This document shows, piece by piece, positions 43,859 through 53,233 of a stretch of 64,000 nt of DNA; the stretch's first letter is position 1, and every line of letters begins with the position of its first letter. The stretch is taken from contig NZ_KI632512.1 in NCBI RefSeq assembly GCF_000504305.1, forward strand, positions 2,168,250-2,232,249. Direction: 5' to 3'. Source of the stretch: Nitratidesulfovibrio termitidis HI1 (GTDB lineage: Bacteria > Desulfobacterota > Desulfovibrionia > Desulfovibrionales > Desulfovibrionaceae). The notes beneath the pieces are model-generated. The model made no database searches. It was not told the DNA's origin and was given only the letters and a program-made list of their open reading frames with translations. The translations under genes and the position numbers were made by a program.

Positions 43859-44794
43859 TTAGACGGGTAGCACCACCAGTTCCGGGCCGTTGGCCGTCAT
43901 GCGCACGGCCACGCCGTACATGACCGCCGTGGCCGCAAGGGTACGCCCCAGCAGGAAGTCCAGTTCTTCCATGGCCACCCCGGCCCGCTCGCGCACGATG
44001 GACCGGAAGGCGAAATCGAAGCGCACGGCTTCCAGAAACGCGTCCACGGCGTGAGCGACCTCGTCCGGCGCCGCCGTATCGTCCGCCCCTTCGGGCAGGG
44101 GCATCGGGTGCGCCATGCCGGGGTTGCGGGCGCGCAACTGGTCCGCCGCGCGCCGCAGGGTCGCACCCACGGGGGCCAGCACAGCGTAGCCGCAGCGTTC
44201 CTCGTACGCGGCCAGAATGTCTGCCCACGGCACGCCGGGGTCGGCGCAGCCTGCGAGAACCTGACCCTTGGAATCGGCCTGGCTTGCCGAATCCGCCCGG
44301 CTTGCCGAATCCGCCTGACCTGTCGAATCTGCCTGTCGGGCCCTTCCGGTGCGTTCCTCCACACCTTCCGCCCATGCCGTCAGCACGTCCAGCCGGGTCA
44401 CCCGGTCCACGGCGTGCAGGGTCTGGATGGCCCAGGTATCGCGGCACAGCAGGGCGCGACACTCGGCGGGACGGTGCGCGTAGACGCCGCAACGGCTGTC
44501 GGCCTGATTCAGGAACAGGCAGGACCAGTCGCCGTCCCGCGCTGCCATGCGCGGGCGCAGCTTCACCAGTTCGCGCTCCAGCGGGCGCAGGTCGCCGCTC
44601 AACTCACGGGCCAGTTCACCCGCGCGCAGCGTAAGGCAATGTTCCGGAGCCAGATGCCCGGCCCGGAACAGGGCAAGGTCTTCCGTGTGCAGGGCAGGGC
44701 CGCCTTTGCGGCAGCAAGTGCCGCAGCCCCGGCAGTCCACGTTGGCGGCGTCATCCTGCGGGGCCAGGGCGGGCATGTCGTGTTCGTTGTGCAT
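43859..44794 (-). CDS. YkgJ-family cysteine-cluster protein
   Basis: A 311-residue protein with the YkgJ/CxxCxxCC zinc/iron-chelating domain: CRGCGTCCRKGGPALH near the N-terminus, then CLFLNQADSRCGVYAHRPAECRALLCRDTW. The rest is helical and of unknown role. A tandem run of degenerate 6-residue units (QADSTG, QADSAS, RADSAS, QADSKG) lies at about 155-178, encoded by 18-bp repeats at 44270-44337, and looks like slippage. The start is uncertain: the ATG at 44794 is used, and a TTG at 44830 is possible. Confidence 0.8.
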   Translation of the reverse strand: MHNEHDMPALAPQDDAANVDCRGCGTCCRKGGPALHTEDLALFRAGHLAPEHCLTLRAGELARELSGDLRPLERELVKLRPRMAARDGDWSCLFLNQADSRCGVYAHRPAECRALLCRDTWAIQTLHAVDRVTRLDVLTAWAEGVEERTGRARQADSTGQADSASRADSASQADSKGQVLAGCADPGVPWADILAAYEERCGYAVLAPVGATLRRAADQLRARNPGMAHPMPLPEGADDTAAPDEVAHAVDAFLEAVRFDFAFRSIVRERAGVAMEELDFLLGRTLAATAVMYGVAVRMTANGPELVVLPV

Positions 44795-44982
44795 CCGGAT
44801 TCCGTGAGGGATGAAAAGCGTTGGGAGCAAGCCAGTTGTGCGCGGTCAAGTCGAGCGCAGCGTTCGGGAAGCTGCGCACGGGCGGCGGAATGAAGGCCGG
44901 AGAGCTGGCGAGGTGGGAGCCGCCTGCGCGGCGTCGGGTTGGCAACGCCAAGGTCGTGGCCCCGTGCAGCCCATGCCCGAAT

Positions 44983-46890
44983 TCACGCCGGAACGTCGCC
45001 GCGCACACCCCGGACTGCCCGGACCACACGCACATGAAAACGGCAGGTGTCGTCCTGCCAGCCCACGAAGCCCATGGACGCGCTGACGAACCACCCCGCC
45101 GTGAACGCCTTGCGGTCCGCCGTCCACAGCGGGTCGGGGGTCGGGTCCAGCACGGGGGGCACGCAGTGCCCACCCCCTTCCGGCGGCGGGGCCAGCAGGG
45201 TGCAGACCTCGTCCACGGTGGGCAGCCGCCAGTCGTCGAACCCGGCGAAGCGCGCCGCGTTCAGACCGGTCACGTGGGCGCAGGCCTCGGCCAGGGTCAG
45301 CCCCCATTCGCTGCCACCGCGCTGCCACAGCAGCCCCGTAGCCGGTTGGTACGCCACCAGCGCGGCAAGATCAATCGGGCTGGCGGGGAGATTGGCGGGG
45401 GCGGGGGAAACAAGAAGGCCAGCCGCGCCGCGCTCGGCGGGGGAACCGGCAGGAGCGGCGCCAGCGGCAGCCTCCGCCGCCACGGGTTCCCGCACGGGAA
45501 GACCCGGCAGCAGTCCACAAGTTGGGCCGCCGGTGCGACCTGCACCCGATTGAGGAGGTGACGGCGCGAACACCCCGGTGGGCCGCCACAGTTCGTCCAG
45601 CCCGAACAGGGCGCGGGCGTTGCGGGGCATGACCTTTACCGGAGTGGACCTGACGGGGGCGGACCTGACGGCAGCAATCTGGCCGGGCACGATGGAGTTC
45701 ACCGCCGCGTTGCCGCCCGTAGCCGAAGGATTGGCATCCTCCGTGTCCCCCGACCCATCGGGGGCGACATCTGCTCCGTGGTCCGCATTGCCCGGCACGC
45801 CAGCATCATTGGTCAAGCCAGCATCGCCCGGCGCGCCGTCCATGTCCGGCAGCAGGCACACCGCATCCACGCGCTGACGCCATGCGGCCACCAGCGCATC
45901 CAGTTCCGCCGCCATGGTCCGGGCGTCCGCAAAGCGCTGTGCCGGGTCGCGGGCCATGGCCCGCGCGAAAAAGTCGTCCCACGCCGTGTCCATATCCGCG
46001 TGGCGCTTGCTGGCGCGGGGGATGCGCCCGCCAAAGGCCTCGTCCGTGGGCAGCACGCCGGTCAGCATGCGGAACAGCATCACCCCCACGGCAAACAGGT
46101 CGGCCCGGCCATCCGCCGCGTCCGGGTCGCGCTCCTGCTCCGGTGCGGCGTAGTACGGCGAACCCACCTTTACCCCGCGCGGCAGGGGCTGCATTTCTCC
46201 GCGCAACCGCGAGAGGCCGAAGTCGATGAGCTTCACGTCGTCTTCAGCGGTGACCATGATGTTGAAGGGCTTCACGTCGCGGTGGATCACCCCGGCGTGA
46301 TGCATGCGGGCCAGCGCGTCCAGGGTCTGCGTGGCGTAGCGGCAGGCGCGCGGCAGCGGCAGGCGGCGGGTGGGGGCCTCTACCCGGTAGCTTTCGCCGA
46401 TCAGCAGCCCCAGGTTCAGGCAGTAGTATTCCATGACGAAGAACGGCAGATCGCCGAAGCGGGCCACGCGGTCGGCGCGGTCGCGCTCCGGGTCGCAGTC
46501 CTCCGGGGCGGCGGAGGTCGTGTCTCGCGTATCTCCCGCGACCTCCACACCCCCAGCGTCCTCCGCAATCGGTGTCCCCGCGCCCTCGCCCCATGCATCG
46601 GGCGGCGGGCAGAAATCGTCGCCGGAGGGCAGGCGCAACGTGCCCGCCGGGGCCACATCCACATCCCACACCGCCGCCACGTGAGGGTGGTCCAGCGCGG
46701 CCATTACCTGCGCCTCGTGCAGGAAGCGGCGGCGCAGGTCGTCCATATCGGAAAGGTCGGCCAGCGTGTCGGCGGGGCGCAACAGCTTCAGCGCGGCGAT
46801 GCGCCCGGTGACCGGCTGGCGCACCTTGTACACCGCGCCCATGCCGCCCCGGCCCAGCAGGCCGCAGACCGTGTAACGACCTATGCGCAT
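44983..46890 (-). CDS. Ser/Thr protein kinase with C-terminal DUF1566-like domain
   Basis: A 635-residue cytoplasmic Hanks-type kinase. The Gly loop is GRGGMGAVYK with Lys35; the catalytic loop is HRDVKPFN (Asp205, Lys207, Asn210); DFGLS has Asp223, and APEQ follows. About 65 residues are inserted between 85 and 145. A low-complexity linker (380-520) leads to a C-terminal DUF1566/Lcl-type block (GLLWQRGG, FAGFDDWRLPTVDEVCTLL, HVRVVRAV). No membrane segment is seen. The ATG at 46890 follows AAGGA. Substrates are unknown. The R3 repeat lies upstream. Confidence 0.88.
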   Translation of the reverse strand: MRIGRYTVCGLLGRGGMGAVYKVRQPVTGRIAALKLLRPADTLADLSDMDDLRRRFLHEAQVMAALDHPHVAAVWDVDVAPAGTLRLPSGDDFCPPPDAWGEGAGTPIAEDAGGVEVAGDTRDTTSAAPEDCDPERDRADRVARFGDLPFFVMEYYCLNLGLLIGESYRVEAPTRRLPLPRACRYATQTLDALARMHHAGVIHRDVKPFNIMVTAEDDVKLIDFGLSRLRGEMQPLPRGVKVGSPYYAAPEQERDPDAADGRADLFAVGVMLFRMLTGVLPTDEAFGGRIPRASKRHADMDTAWDDFFARAMARDPAQRFADARTMAAELDALVAAWRQRVDAVCLLPDMDGAPGDAGLTNDAGVPGNADHGADVAPDGSGDTEDANPSATGGNAAVNSIVPGQIAAVRSAPVRSTPVKVMPRNARALFGLDELWRPTGVFAPSPPQSGAGRTGGPTCGLLPGLPVREPVAAEAAAGAAPAGSPAERGAAGLLVSPAPANLPASPIDLAALVAYQPATGLLWQRGGSEWGLTLAEACAHVTGLNAARFAGFDDWRLPTVDEVCTLLAPPPEGGGHCVPPVLDPTPDPLWTADRKAFTAGWFVSASMGFVGWQDDTCRFHVRVVRAVRGVRGDVPA

Positions 46891-46997
46891 GGGGAAAATC
46901 CTTGCAGCGGGATGCGCGCGGCGCACGGGGGGTGAGCCATGACAAAGGATGGCGGGGAGGATGTCATGCCACGACGGACGTGCGGGCCGGGCACCTC

Positions 46998-47299
46998 GTC
47001 AAAATTAGGATTTTCGTCCGTTGGCAAGGAAAACGAGTCTGTCATGAGGGAGTGCCTCAGCCGTTTTGCGAGTCTTCGAGCATTACGGATGAGGACCGCA
47101 ACGCATACTCTTATCGTATTCGACCGAGCCTTAGCCGTTAGGGAAGCGCAGCGAACCTTACGGATAAGGACAGCAACGCCATGGCAGACGAAGTTTGACC
47201 GCGTTGCGCACGATGCCCGTAAGGTTCGCAAGCTCACCTAACGGGCACGCTTCGCGCCCTTCGGGTCGGTCAGCCAACGGGCGAAAGGACAATTTTGAC
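46998..47299 (-). repeat. Structured 3'-end repeat, copy R3 (long form)
   Basis: A 302-bp element ending 7 bases short of the phosphoesterase stop codon. The end arms GTCAAAATTAGGATTTTCGT and GGGCGAAAGGACAATTTTGA are complementary. The inner stem GTCTGCCATG / CATGACAGAC and the core TCGAATACGATAAGAGTA match the family. It carries at least three nested hairpin modules of the ATCCGTAA...CTCG type and shares a stretch GCGCCCTTCGGGTCGGTCAG with R2. Confidence 0.8.
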
Positions 47300-47306
47300 G
47301 CAATCG

Positions 47307-48035
47307 CTACAGCAGACGGAGCACATACCGCTCATTCACCCCCGCCTCGCGGAAGCGCCGGGCGGCGTCCTGCACGTCGTAGGGGACAAAGCGCACCGTC
47401 AGGCGGCGCTGGGCGGGTTCCCACAACAGGTACTTGGCGCGGTTGTCGCCGTCGCGCGGCTGGCCCACGCTGCCCGCGTTGACCAGATAGCGCCCCCCGG
47501 CGGGCAGCACGCGCGCGCCTTCTGTCAGCGGCTCGCGGGCCACCACGCCGTCGGCGTCGCGCCGGACCAGTTCAAGGTCATGGGTGTGCCCCACGAAGCA
47601 GATGGGCTCCGGAAACCGGTCGAACACCGACGCCAGCCGCTTGCCATGAAATTCGTACAGATAGGTGAAGGGCGAATCGGGCGGCATGCCGTGCACGAAG
47701 CGGCAGCCATCGCGCACCAGCACGCGGGGCATGGCGCGGGCCAGTTCCACCTCGTCGTCGTCCAGCCAGTCCATGGTCATGCGCACGGCATCGCGCGACT
47801 GGCTGTTGAACTCGCGCAGCCAGCGGGCGTCGGCCACGGCCATCTCGTGGTTGCCCGCCACCGAAGGGATGTGCCGACTGGCCACAAGGCGCAGCACCGG
47901 GCCGGGGTCTGGCCCGTAGCCCACGTTGTCGCCAAGGGACACGGCGCAGGTTGCCCCCTGCGCGTCCATGTCGGCCAGTACCGCCTTGAACGCGCCAAGG
48001 TTGCCGTGAATGTCGGAAATGACCGCCAGCTTCAT
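47307..48035 (-). CDS. Metallophosphoesterase (YfcE/MJ0936-like)
   Basis: A 242-residue calcineurin-like phosphoesterase with all metal motifs: ISDIHGNLGAF, SLGDNVGYGPDP, AGNHEMAV, CFVGHTHDLEL. The NAGSVGQPRDGDNRAKY block is typical of the subfamily. Such proteins hydrolyse phosphodiesters in vitro; the natural substrate is unknown. It lies between a lipoprotein gene (upstream on the same strand) and the R3 repeat. Confidence 0.9.
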   Translation of the reverse strand: MKLAVISDIHGNLGAFKAVLADMDAQGATCAVSLGDNVGYGPDPGPVLRLVASRHIPSVAGNHEMAVADARWLREFNSQSRDAVRMTMDWLDDDEVELARAMPRVLVRDGCRFVHGMPPDSPFTYLYEFHGKRLASVFDRFPEPICFVGHTHDLELVRRDADGVVAREPLTEGARVLPAGGRYLVNAGSVGQPRDGDNRAKYLLWEPAQRRLTVRFVPYDVQDAARRFREAGVNERYVLRLL

Positions 48036-48105
48036 GGCTTACGGATAGCAGGCGTGGGGATGGTTGGGAAGGGTGGGAGAGGATGCGCAGCCGGGGAACG
48101 CGAAA

Positions 48106-48134
48106 GCCCCGGCGGGTGGAGAACCCGCCGGGGC
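48106..48134 (-). terminator. Hairpin after the TPR lipoprotein gene
   Basis: GCCCCGGCGGGT (48106-48117) and ACCCGCCGGGGC (48123-48134) pair perfectly over 12 bp. On the minus strand TTTCGCG follows, a short U-tract. Confidence 0.7.
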
Positions 48135-48150
48135 CGAGAGACTGCATTGC

Positions 48151-48750
48151 CTACGGCAGATACGGCTTCGGCGTCACCGGCAGCATGGTGTCGGAAAAGG
48201 CGTCGCGCTCGTAAGACGGCGAGTAGCCGGGCGACAGAGGCCGCCAATTGTAGCGGGCATCGGCGCGGGCTTCGCGCCCGTTGGCCGTGGCGGCCTCTGC
48301 AACATAGCCGCTGGCGGCCTGCGGGCCGAGGGCCAGTTCGCCGGACATCAGTTGCTGCACGCGGGGCCGGATGGCCCGCACGACCTCGAAGCGGCTGGCG
48401 GTCCATTCCGCCCACGCGGTGCGGGCGGCGGCTTCATCGCGGGCGGCAATGGCGGCAATGCCCGCCCAGAACCGGGCGTATTCGGCGGCGCGGCGGTTGG
48501 TCCACAAGGGCTTCAGGACGTCCTGCGCGGCCTGGTAGTCTCCGGCACGATACAGCGCATAGCCGCGCCGCACGCCCGCCTGCCAGTCGTCGGGATTTTC
48601 GCGCTGGGCGGCGGCGTAGGTTTCCGCAGCCTGACGGAACTGCCCTTCTTCCATCTGCGACGAGGCGCGCATGCTGGTAGTGGCGCAGCCCGTAACGGCA
48701 AACGCCGCCAACACGGCGGCGAGGGTAAGCGTGCGAAGGTTGGTGTTCAT
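48151..48750 (-). CDS. TPR-containing lipoprotein
   Basis: A 199-residue protein with a lipoprotein signal (TLTLAAVLAAFAVTGCATTS, lipid Cys near 22). Residues 32-110 look like tetratricopeptide helices (EEGQFRQAAETYAAAQRENPDDWQ, YALYRAGDYQAAQDVLKPLW). It probably sits in the cell envelope as an assembly or scaffold protein. The C-terminal part is Tyr/Pro-rich and unrecognised. The ATG at 48750 has CAGGAG. The phosphoesterase gene follows on the same strand. Confidence 0.85.
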   Translation of the reverse strand: MNTNLRTLTLAAVLAAFAVTGCATTSMRASSQMEEGQFRQAAETYAAAQRENPDDWQAGVRRGYALYRAGDYQAAQDVLKPLWTNRRAAEYARFWAGIAAIAARDEAAARTAWAEWTASRFEVVRAIRPRVQQLMSGELALGPQAASGYVAEAATANGREARADARYNWRPLSPGYSPSYERDAFSDTMLPVTPKPYLP

Positions 48751-49023
48751 GGTGTTCTCCTGCCTGCCGGGGTGCATGACGGCCTCGGTACGGGCAGCAC
48801 CATCATAAGCACGGCCCGGCGGCGCGCAAGGTGTACGTGCGCCCTATCCCGCCATTATCACAAACATTTGCATTGGCTGTGCCATGTGCGCATACAGAGG
48901 CAGGGTAGTAGATCGGGTGGTCGTGTCGTGCAGCCCTGATCCCGGCCAGCCCGCCCCGCCATCCTGCCCTTTTCCTTGCGCCCAGTCCGAACGCACGGAC
49001 AGGCCAGACAGGAAGCAAAAACC
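48751..49023. other. Intergenic region upstream of the TPR lipoprotein gene
   Basis: On the minus strand GTTTGTGATAATGG (about 48855-48868) offers a -10-like GATAAT with an upstream TTTGTG; this is the best promoter candidate for the lipoprotein gene. No gene was found in this stretch. Confidence 0.35.
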
Positions 49024-49050
49024 CCCCCGGAAGCTCACCGCTTCCGGGGG
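49024..49050 (-). terminator. Intrinsic terminator after icd
   Basis: On the minus strand GCCCCCGGAAGC, GGTGA and GCTTCCGGGGG form an 11-bp stem and 5-base loop followed by GGTTTTTGC. It lies about 45 bp after the icd stop. Confidence 0.88.
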
Positions 49051-49096
49051 CGTCATCATTCGCCAATCTGCCGTATCTACGCAACTCTTCCCAATC

Positions 49097-50245
49097 TTAC
49101 AGGGCCTTTTCCACCATCTCGCCAAAGGCCACGGTGCCCACGGTGGTGGCGCTGGCCATCTGCGAGGCCAGGTCCACGGTGACGGTGCGGTTGCCTATGG
49201 TGGTGTTGATGGCGTTGTAGATGCGGGTGGCCGCATCGTTCCAGCCCATGTGTTCCAGCATCAGCGCGCCGCACAGGATGAGGCTGCCGGGGTTGGCCTT
49301 GTCCTGCCCGGCAATGGTGGGCGCCGTGCCGTGGGTGGCTTCGAAGAAGGCCAGCGAGTCGGACATGTTCACGCCCGGCGCAAGGCCAAGGCCGCCCACC
49401 TGCGCGGCCAGCGCGTCGGACAGGTAGTCGCCGTTCAGGTTGGGGGTGGCGATCACGCTGTACTGGTCGGGGCGGATCAGCACTTCCTGGAACATGGCGT
49501 CGGCAATGCGGTCCTTCACCACCACCTTGCCCGCCGCGCCCCCGGCGTCGGCTTCCAGCACGGCGGCGTCGGCGAACTCGTCGCGCACCACTTCATAGCC
49601 CCATTCGCGAAAGCCGCCTTCCGTGAACTTCATGATGTTGCCCTTGTGCACCAGCGTAAGGCTGGACCGCTTCTGGGCCACGGCAAAGTCCATGGCGCGG
49701 CGCACCAGCCGCTTGGAGCCGCGCGCGGTCATGGGCTTGATGCCCACGGCGCTTTCCGGGTCCACGTTGGCGCCCAGTTCGTTGCGCAGAAAGTCGATGA
49801 GCCGCTTGGCTTCCGGCGTGCCCGCCTTGTATTCGATGCCCGCGTACACGTCCTCGGTGTTTTCGCGGAACACCACCATGTCCACCAGGTCCGGCCGCTT
49901 CACGGGCGACATGATGCCCTCGAAGTAGCGGATGGGCCGGATGCAGGCGTACAGATCCAGCGTCTGGCGCAGGGTGACGTTAAGGCTGCGGAAGCCCTTG
50001 CCCACCGGGGTGCCCAGCGGCCCCTTGATGGCCAGTTCCGCGCCGCGCAGGGCCTGCATGGTGGCCTCGGGCAGGTATTCGCCAGTGGCGGCGTAGGCCT
50101 TTTCACCGGCCAGCAGTTCCTTCCATTCGATGGAGCGCGCGTCGCCGTAGGTTTTCGCCACCGCCGCATCGATGACGGGACGGGCGGCCTTCCATACGTC
50201 GGGGCCGATGCCGTCGCCTTCAATCCAGTAGACCGTCTTCCGCAT
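49097..50245 (-). CDS. icd: Isocitrate dehydrogenase
   Basis: A 382-residue decarboxylating isocitrate dehydrogenase, cytoplasmic, giving 2-oxoglutarate for biosynthesis. Family motifs are YWIEGDGIGPDVWKA, the substrate loop RSLNVTLRQTLDLYACIRPIRYFEG, FRENTEDVYAGIEY, LVHKGNIMKFTEGGFREWGYE and NLNGDYLSDALAAQVGGLG, with cofactor-site EATHGTAPTIAGQDKANPGSLIL. It is somewhat shorter than E. coli Icd. Cofactor preference is probably NADP but was not proved from sequence. The ATG at 50245 has AAAGGAG. A terminator closes the gene. Confidence 0.96.
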   Translation of the reverse strand: MRKTVYWIEGDGIGPDVWKAARPVIDAAVAKTYGDARSIEWKELLAGEKAYAATGEYLPEATMQALRGAELAIKGPLGTPVGKGFRSLNVTLRQTLDLYACIRPIRYFEGIMSPVKRPDLVDMVVFRENTEDVYAGIEYKAGTPEAKRLIDFLRNELGANVDPESAVGIKPMTARGSKRLVRRAMDFAVAQKRSSLTLVHKGNIMKFTEGGFREWGYEVVRDEFADAAVLEADAGGAAGKVVVKDRIADAMFQEVLIRPDQYSVIATPNLNGDYLSDALAAQVGGLGLAPGVNMSDSLAFFEATHGTAPTIAGQDKANPGSLILCGALMLEHMGWNDAATRIYNAINTTIGNRTVTVDLASQMASATTVGTVAFGEMVEKAL

Positions 50246-50314
50246 GGAGGCGCTCCTTTGCGCAGACCCCGCCGGGGCGGGGCCGTACTGTCGTGCTGAT
50301 GTCGTGCTGCCGAA

Positions 50315-50341
50315 AAGCAGCCGGGCGGCGTGCCGCCCGGC
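50315..50341 (-). terminator. Hairpin upstream of icd
   Basis: CCGGGCGGC and GCCGCCCGG form a 9-bp stem at 50321-50340. On the minus strand GCTGCTTTTCGG follows, so it can stop transcripts that pass the trp terminator. The rest of the 286-bp gap up to trpA contains the icd promoter region and no gene. Confidence 0.6.
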
Positions 50342-50414
50342 CTTGTATCACGTGCTTCCGGTGGGATCCGGTGTACCCTTGGGGGTCAGTTCCGGTAGCC
50401 GGTTTGGCGGATTT

Positions 50415-50457
50415 TGTCAAAACGGGACCGTCCCCCGCGCAGGGCTGAACGGTCCCG
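50415..50457 (-). terminator. Terminator of the aromatic/trp operon
   Basis: On the minus strand CGGGACCGT and ACGGTCCCG (50449-50457 and 50423-50431) enclose a 17-base loop and are followed by GTTTTGAC. It lies 75 bp after the trpA stop. Confidence 0.8.
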
Positions 50458-50531
50458 AAGGTTTGCGAATGCTGTTGCGCCGCATGGGGGCGCCGGGCAG
50501 GGTGCTACCCCGCCCAGCCCACCCAACCCCG

Positions 50532-51344
50532 CTACTTCCACGCGGCCAGAAACGATTCGGCGCTGTTGCCCGCGTCGATGTGGCGCAACAGGGCAGAGCC
50601 GAACACCACCGCATCGGGCCGGTCGGGGAAGCCTTCCAGCTGCTTCGGTTCCTTGATGCCGAAGCCCAGCGCCAGCGGCAGGCGAAAGGCCTTGCGCGCG
50701 CGGGCCAGCGTCTGCGGCACCTCCGGCGGCAGGCCCTCGCGCACGCCGGTGATGCCCAGCACCGACACCACGTACACGTAGCCGGAGGCCACGGCGGCGT
50801 ATTCGGCCATGCGTTCCTCGCTGGTGTTGGGGCCGACAAGGGCGATGAGGTCTATGCCCCGCGCGGCCAGCAGCGCGCGCATCTCCGCGTCTTCCTCCAA
50901 CGGCAGGTCGGGCACGATGAAGCCCGCCACCCCCGCCGCCGCCGCGTCCGCCGCCAGGTTTTCCAACCCGTATTGCAGGAACGGGTTGTAGTAGCCCATC
51001 AGCACCAGCTCGGCGTCGTAGCGGCCCGCGCGGGCCTTCAGGCCGTCCAGTATCCAGCGCAGGGTCACGCCGTTTTCCAGCGCGCGCAGCGATGCCGCCT
51101 CCACCACCGGGCCGTCGGCCACCGGGTCGGAGAACGGCACGCCGATCTCGATGACATCCGCGCCGCCGCGATCAAGGCCGTCCATTTCGTCCCAGAAGCG
51201 GTCCAGCGTGGGAAAGCCCGCCGTCAGAAAGGGCACCAGCGCGGGCCGCCCCGCCGCGTTGGCGGCAGCCACGCGGGCTTCCAGCCGCGACACCGGGGCA
51301 TCGGGCAGCATGTCGTTCATGTCGGTATGAATGGCCGCGCTCAT
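50532..51344 (-). CDS. trpA: Tryptophan synthase alpha chain
   Basis: A 270-residue alpha subunit that cleaves indole-3-glycerol phosphate to indole. It shows [46 protein letters not shown] with the catalytic Glu in [36 protein letters not shown] with the catalytic Asp, and [13 protein letters not shown] follow. The ATG overlaps the trpB stop by four bases (ATGA). It is the last gene of the operon. Confidence 0.97.
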   Translation of the reverse strand: MSAAIHTDMNDMLPDAPVSRLEARVAAANAAGRPALVPFLTAGFPTLDRFWDEMDGLDRGGADVIEIGVPFSDPVADGPVVEAASLRALENGVTLRWILDGLKARAGRYDAELVLMGYYNPFLQYGLENLAADAAAAGVAGFIVPDLPLEEDAEMRALLAARGIDLIALVGPNTSEERMAEYAAVASGYVYVVSVLGITGVREGLPPEVPQTLARARKAFRLPLALGFGIKEPKQLEGFPDRPDAVVFGSALLRHIDAGNSAESFLAAWK

Positions 51345-52525
51345 GCCAGCTCTCCTTCGCGGAACAGCACTTCCCGCACGATTTCCATGTCCTTGTCGCC
51401 CCGGCCCGAAAGGTTGACCACCACGTGTCCCCCGGCAGGCAGCTTGTCCCGGTTGTTCAGCACCCACGCCAGCGCGTGCGACGATTCCAGCGCGGGGATG
51501 ATGCCCTCGCGCCGGGTCAGGGCCTGGAAGGCCCCCAGCGCCTGACTGTCGGTGGCCATGCCGTAGGTCACCCGGCCAATGGCCCCCAGATACGCGTGCT
51601 CCGGCCCCACGCCTGGGTAGTCCAGCCCGGCGGACACGGAGTGCGACGGCTCGATCTGACCGTCCGCGTCCTGCAGCAGCATGGTCATCTGGCCGTGCAG
51701 CACGCCGGGGCGGCCCAGGTTGATGGGCGCGGAATTGTAGCAGCCCGGCTCGCCGGTGCCTGCCGCCTCTACCCCCACGATGCGCACCGAGGCGTCATCC
51801 ACGAACGGATGGAACATGCCGATGGCGTTGGAGCCGCCGCCCACGCAGGCCACCACCATGTCGGGCAGCTGGCCCGTGCGCTCCAGCATCTGGGCGCGGG
51901 TTTCGCGCCCGATGACGCATTGCAGGTCGCGCACCAGCGTGGGGAAGGGGTGCGGCCCCGCCGCCGTGCCGAAGCAGTAGTGCGTGGAATCCTGCTGGGC
52001 AATCCAGTAGCGCAGGGCCTCGTTGATGGCGTCCTTCAGGGTCTTGGTGCCGCTCTGCACGGGCACCACCTTGGCCCCCAGCAGCTTCATGCGCATGACG
52101 TTGGGGGCCTGACGCACCACGTCCGTCGCGCCCATGTAGATCACGCATTCCATGCCCAGACGCGCCGCCGCCGCCGCCGTGGCCACGCCGTGCTGGCCCG
52201 CGCCCGTTTCCGCCACCAGCGCGGTCTTGCCCATGTACTTGGCCAGCAGCGCCTGCCCAAGCGTGTTGTTGACCTTGTGCGCGCCGGTGTGCAGCAGGTC
52301 TTCGCGCTTCAGCCACAGGTTCACGCCCAGTTCCGCCGACAGCGTGGGGCAGGCCGTGAGCGGGGTTTCGCGCCCGGCAAAGTTGCGCAAAAGGTCGTCC
52401 AGTTCCGCCCGGAACTTGTCCGAGGGCAGGATGTCGCGCATGGCGGCTTCCAGTTCCCGCAGCGGCGGCATGAGCAACTCGGGCACGAACTGCCCGCCGA
52501 ACTCGCCGAAATAGCCTTTTTTCAT
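51341..52525 (-). CDS. trpB: Tryptophan synthase beta chain
   Basis: A 394-residue PLP enzyme that joins indole and serine to give tryptophan. It starts with [19 protein letters not shown]. The PLP lysine is in [18 protein letters not shown], the allosteric/catalytic Glu lies in [14 protein letters not shown], and the phosphate-binding loop is [23 protein letters not shown] and the C-terminal LSGRGDKD are standard TrpB1-type sequence. The ATG at 52525 has AAAGGA. The start lies 40 bp after the trpF stop, and trpA overlaps its end. Confidence 0.98.
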   Translation of the reverse strand: MKKGYFGEFGGQFVPELLMPPLRELEAAMRDILPSDKFRAELDDLLRNFAGRETPLTACPTLSAELGVNLWLKREDLLHTGAHKVNNTLGQALLAKYMGKTALVAETGAGQHGVATAAAAARLGMECVIYMGATDVVRQAPNVMRMKLLGAKVVPVQSGTKTLKDAINEALRYWIAQQDSTHYCFGTAAGPHPFPTLVRDLQCVIGRETRAQMLERTGQLPDMVVACVGGGSNAIGMFHPFVDDASVRIVGVEAAGTGEPGCYNSAPINLGRPGVLHGQMTMLLQDADGQIEPSHSVSAGLDYPGVGPEHAYLGAIGRVTYGMATDSQALGAFQALTRREGIIPALESSHALAWVLNNRDKLPAGGHVVVNLSGRGDKDMEIVREVLFREGELA

Positions 52526-52564
52526 GGTGGTATCCTTTGGCGCGGGAGCGCCAGTTGGTATCGA

Positions 52565-53233
52565 CTATGCCGTGCGCAGCACCGCAAGGGCGGCGGCCAC
52601 GCGGGTTGCATCCTTCTGGCCGGGGGCGCTTTCCACCCCCGAATTGAGATCGACGCCGATCAGCATGGCGGGGTCATGGCCGCCGCAGGCGGCAACGGCG
52701 CTGGCCGCGTTGTCCGGGGTCAGACCGCCCGCCAGCAGCCACGGCGCGCCGGGAGCCAGACCGCGCAAGGCGGCCCAGTCCATGGTGGCCCCGTGACCGC
52801 CGCCGCTGGTGCCCGCATCCAGCAGAAAGCAGCGCACATGCGGGGCAAGCCCGGCGAGTTCTGCTTCCAGCGCGGTGCGGTCCGCATGCCGTTGCGGCCA
52901 TGCCACGCGAACGACCCGTTCACGCCCCACCCGGTCGCAGAAGGCGGCATCCTGCCCGCCGTGCAACTGGGCGAAGTCCAGCCGGACCGCGTCCATGATG
53001 GCCAGCACCTCGTCGGCGGACTGTTTCACGAACACCCCCACCCGCGCCATGCCATGGCTGCGCAGCCCGGCAGCCACGGCGGGCGTTACCGCGCGCGGGC
53101 TGGCCGGGTGGAAGATGAACCCGCACAGGTCCACCCCGGCCTCCGCGCAGGCGTCCGCATCCTGCTGCCGGGTCAGGCCGCAGACCTTCACCAGCAGGCG
53201 GTTGGGACTATCGAACAGGGCGGCTGGTGTCAT
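52565..53233 (-). CDS. trpF: Phosphoribosylanthranilate isomerase
   Basis: A 222-residue TIM-barrel isomerase, third step from anthranilate. VKVCGLTRQQDADACAEAGVDLCGFIFHPASPR holds the general-base Cys. The region VGVFVKQSADEV, LDFAQLHGGQD, the general-acid Asp in FLLDAGTSGGGHG, LAGGLTPDNA and GVDLNSGVE is typical. The ATG at 53233 overlaps the trpC stop (ATGA), so the start is set by that coupling; a start at 53257 is rejected. Confidence 0.96.
   Translation of the reverse strand: MTPAALFDSPNRLLVKVCGLTRQQDADACAEAGVDLCGFIFHPASPRAVTPAVAAGLRSHGMARVGVFVKQSADEVLAIMDAVRLDFAQLHGGQDAAFCDRVGRERVVRVAWPQRHADRTALEAELAGLAPHVRCFLLDAGTSGGGHGATMDWAALRGLAPGAPWLLAGGLTPDNAASAVAACGGHDPAMLIGVDLNSGVESAPGQKDATRVAAALAVLRTA

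Noticed and set aside
44795-44830. Longer form of the YkgJ-family protein from a TTG start
   Set aside because: TTG is rare and lacks a ribosome site; the ATG at 44794 is kept, with low certainty.
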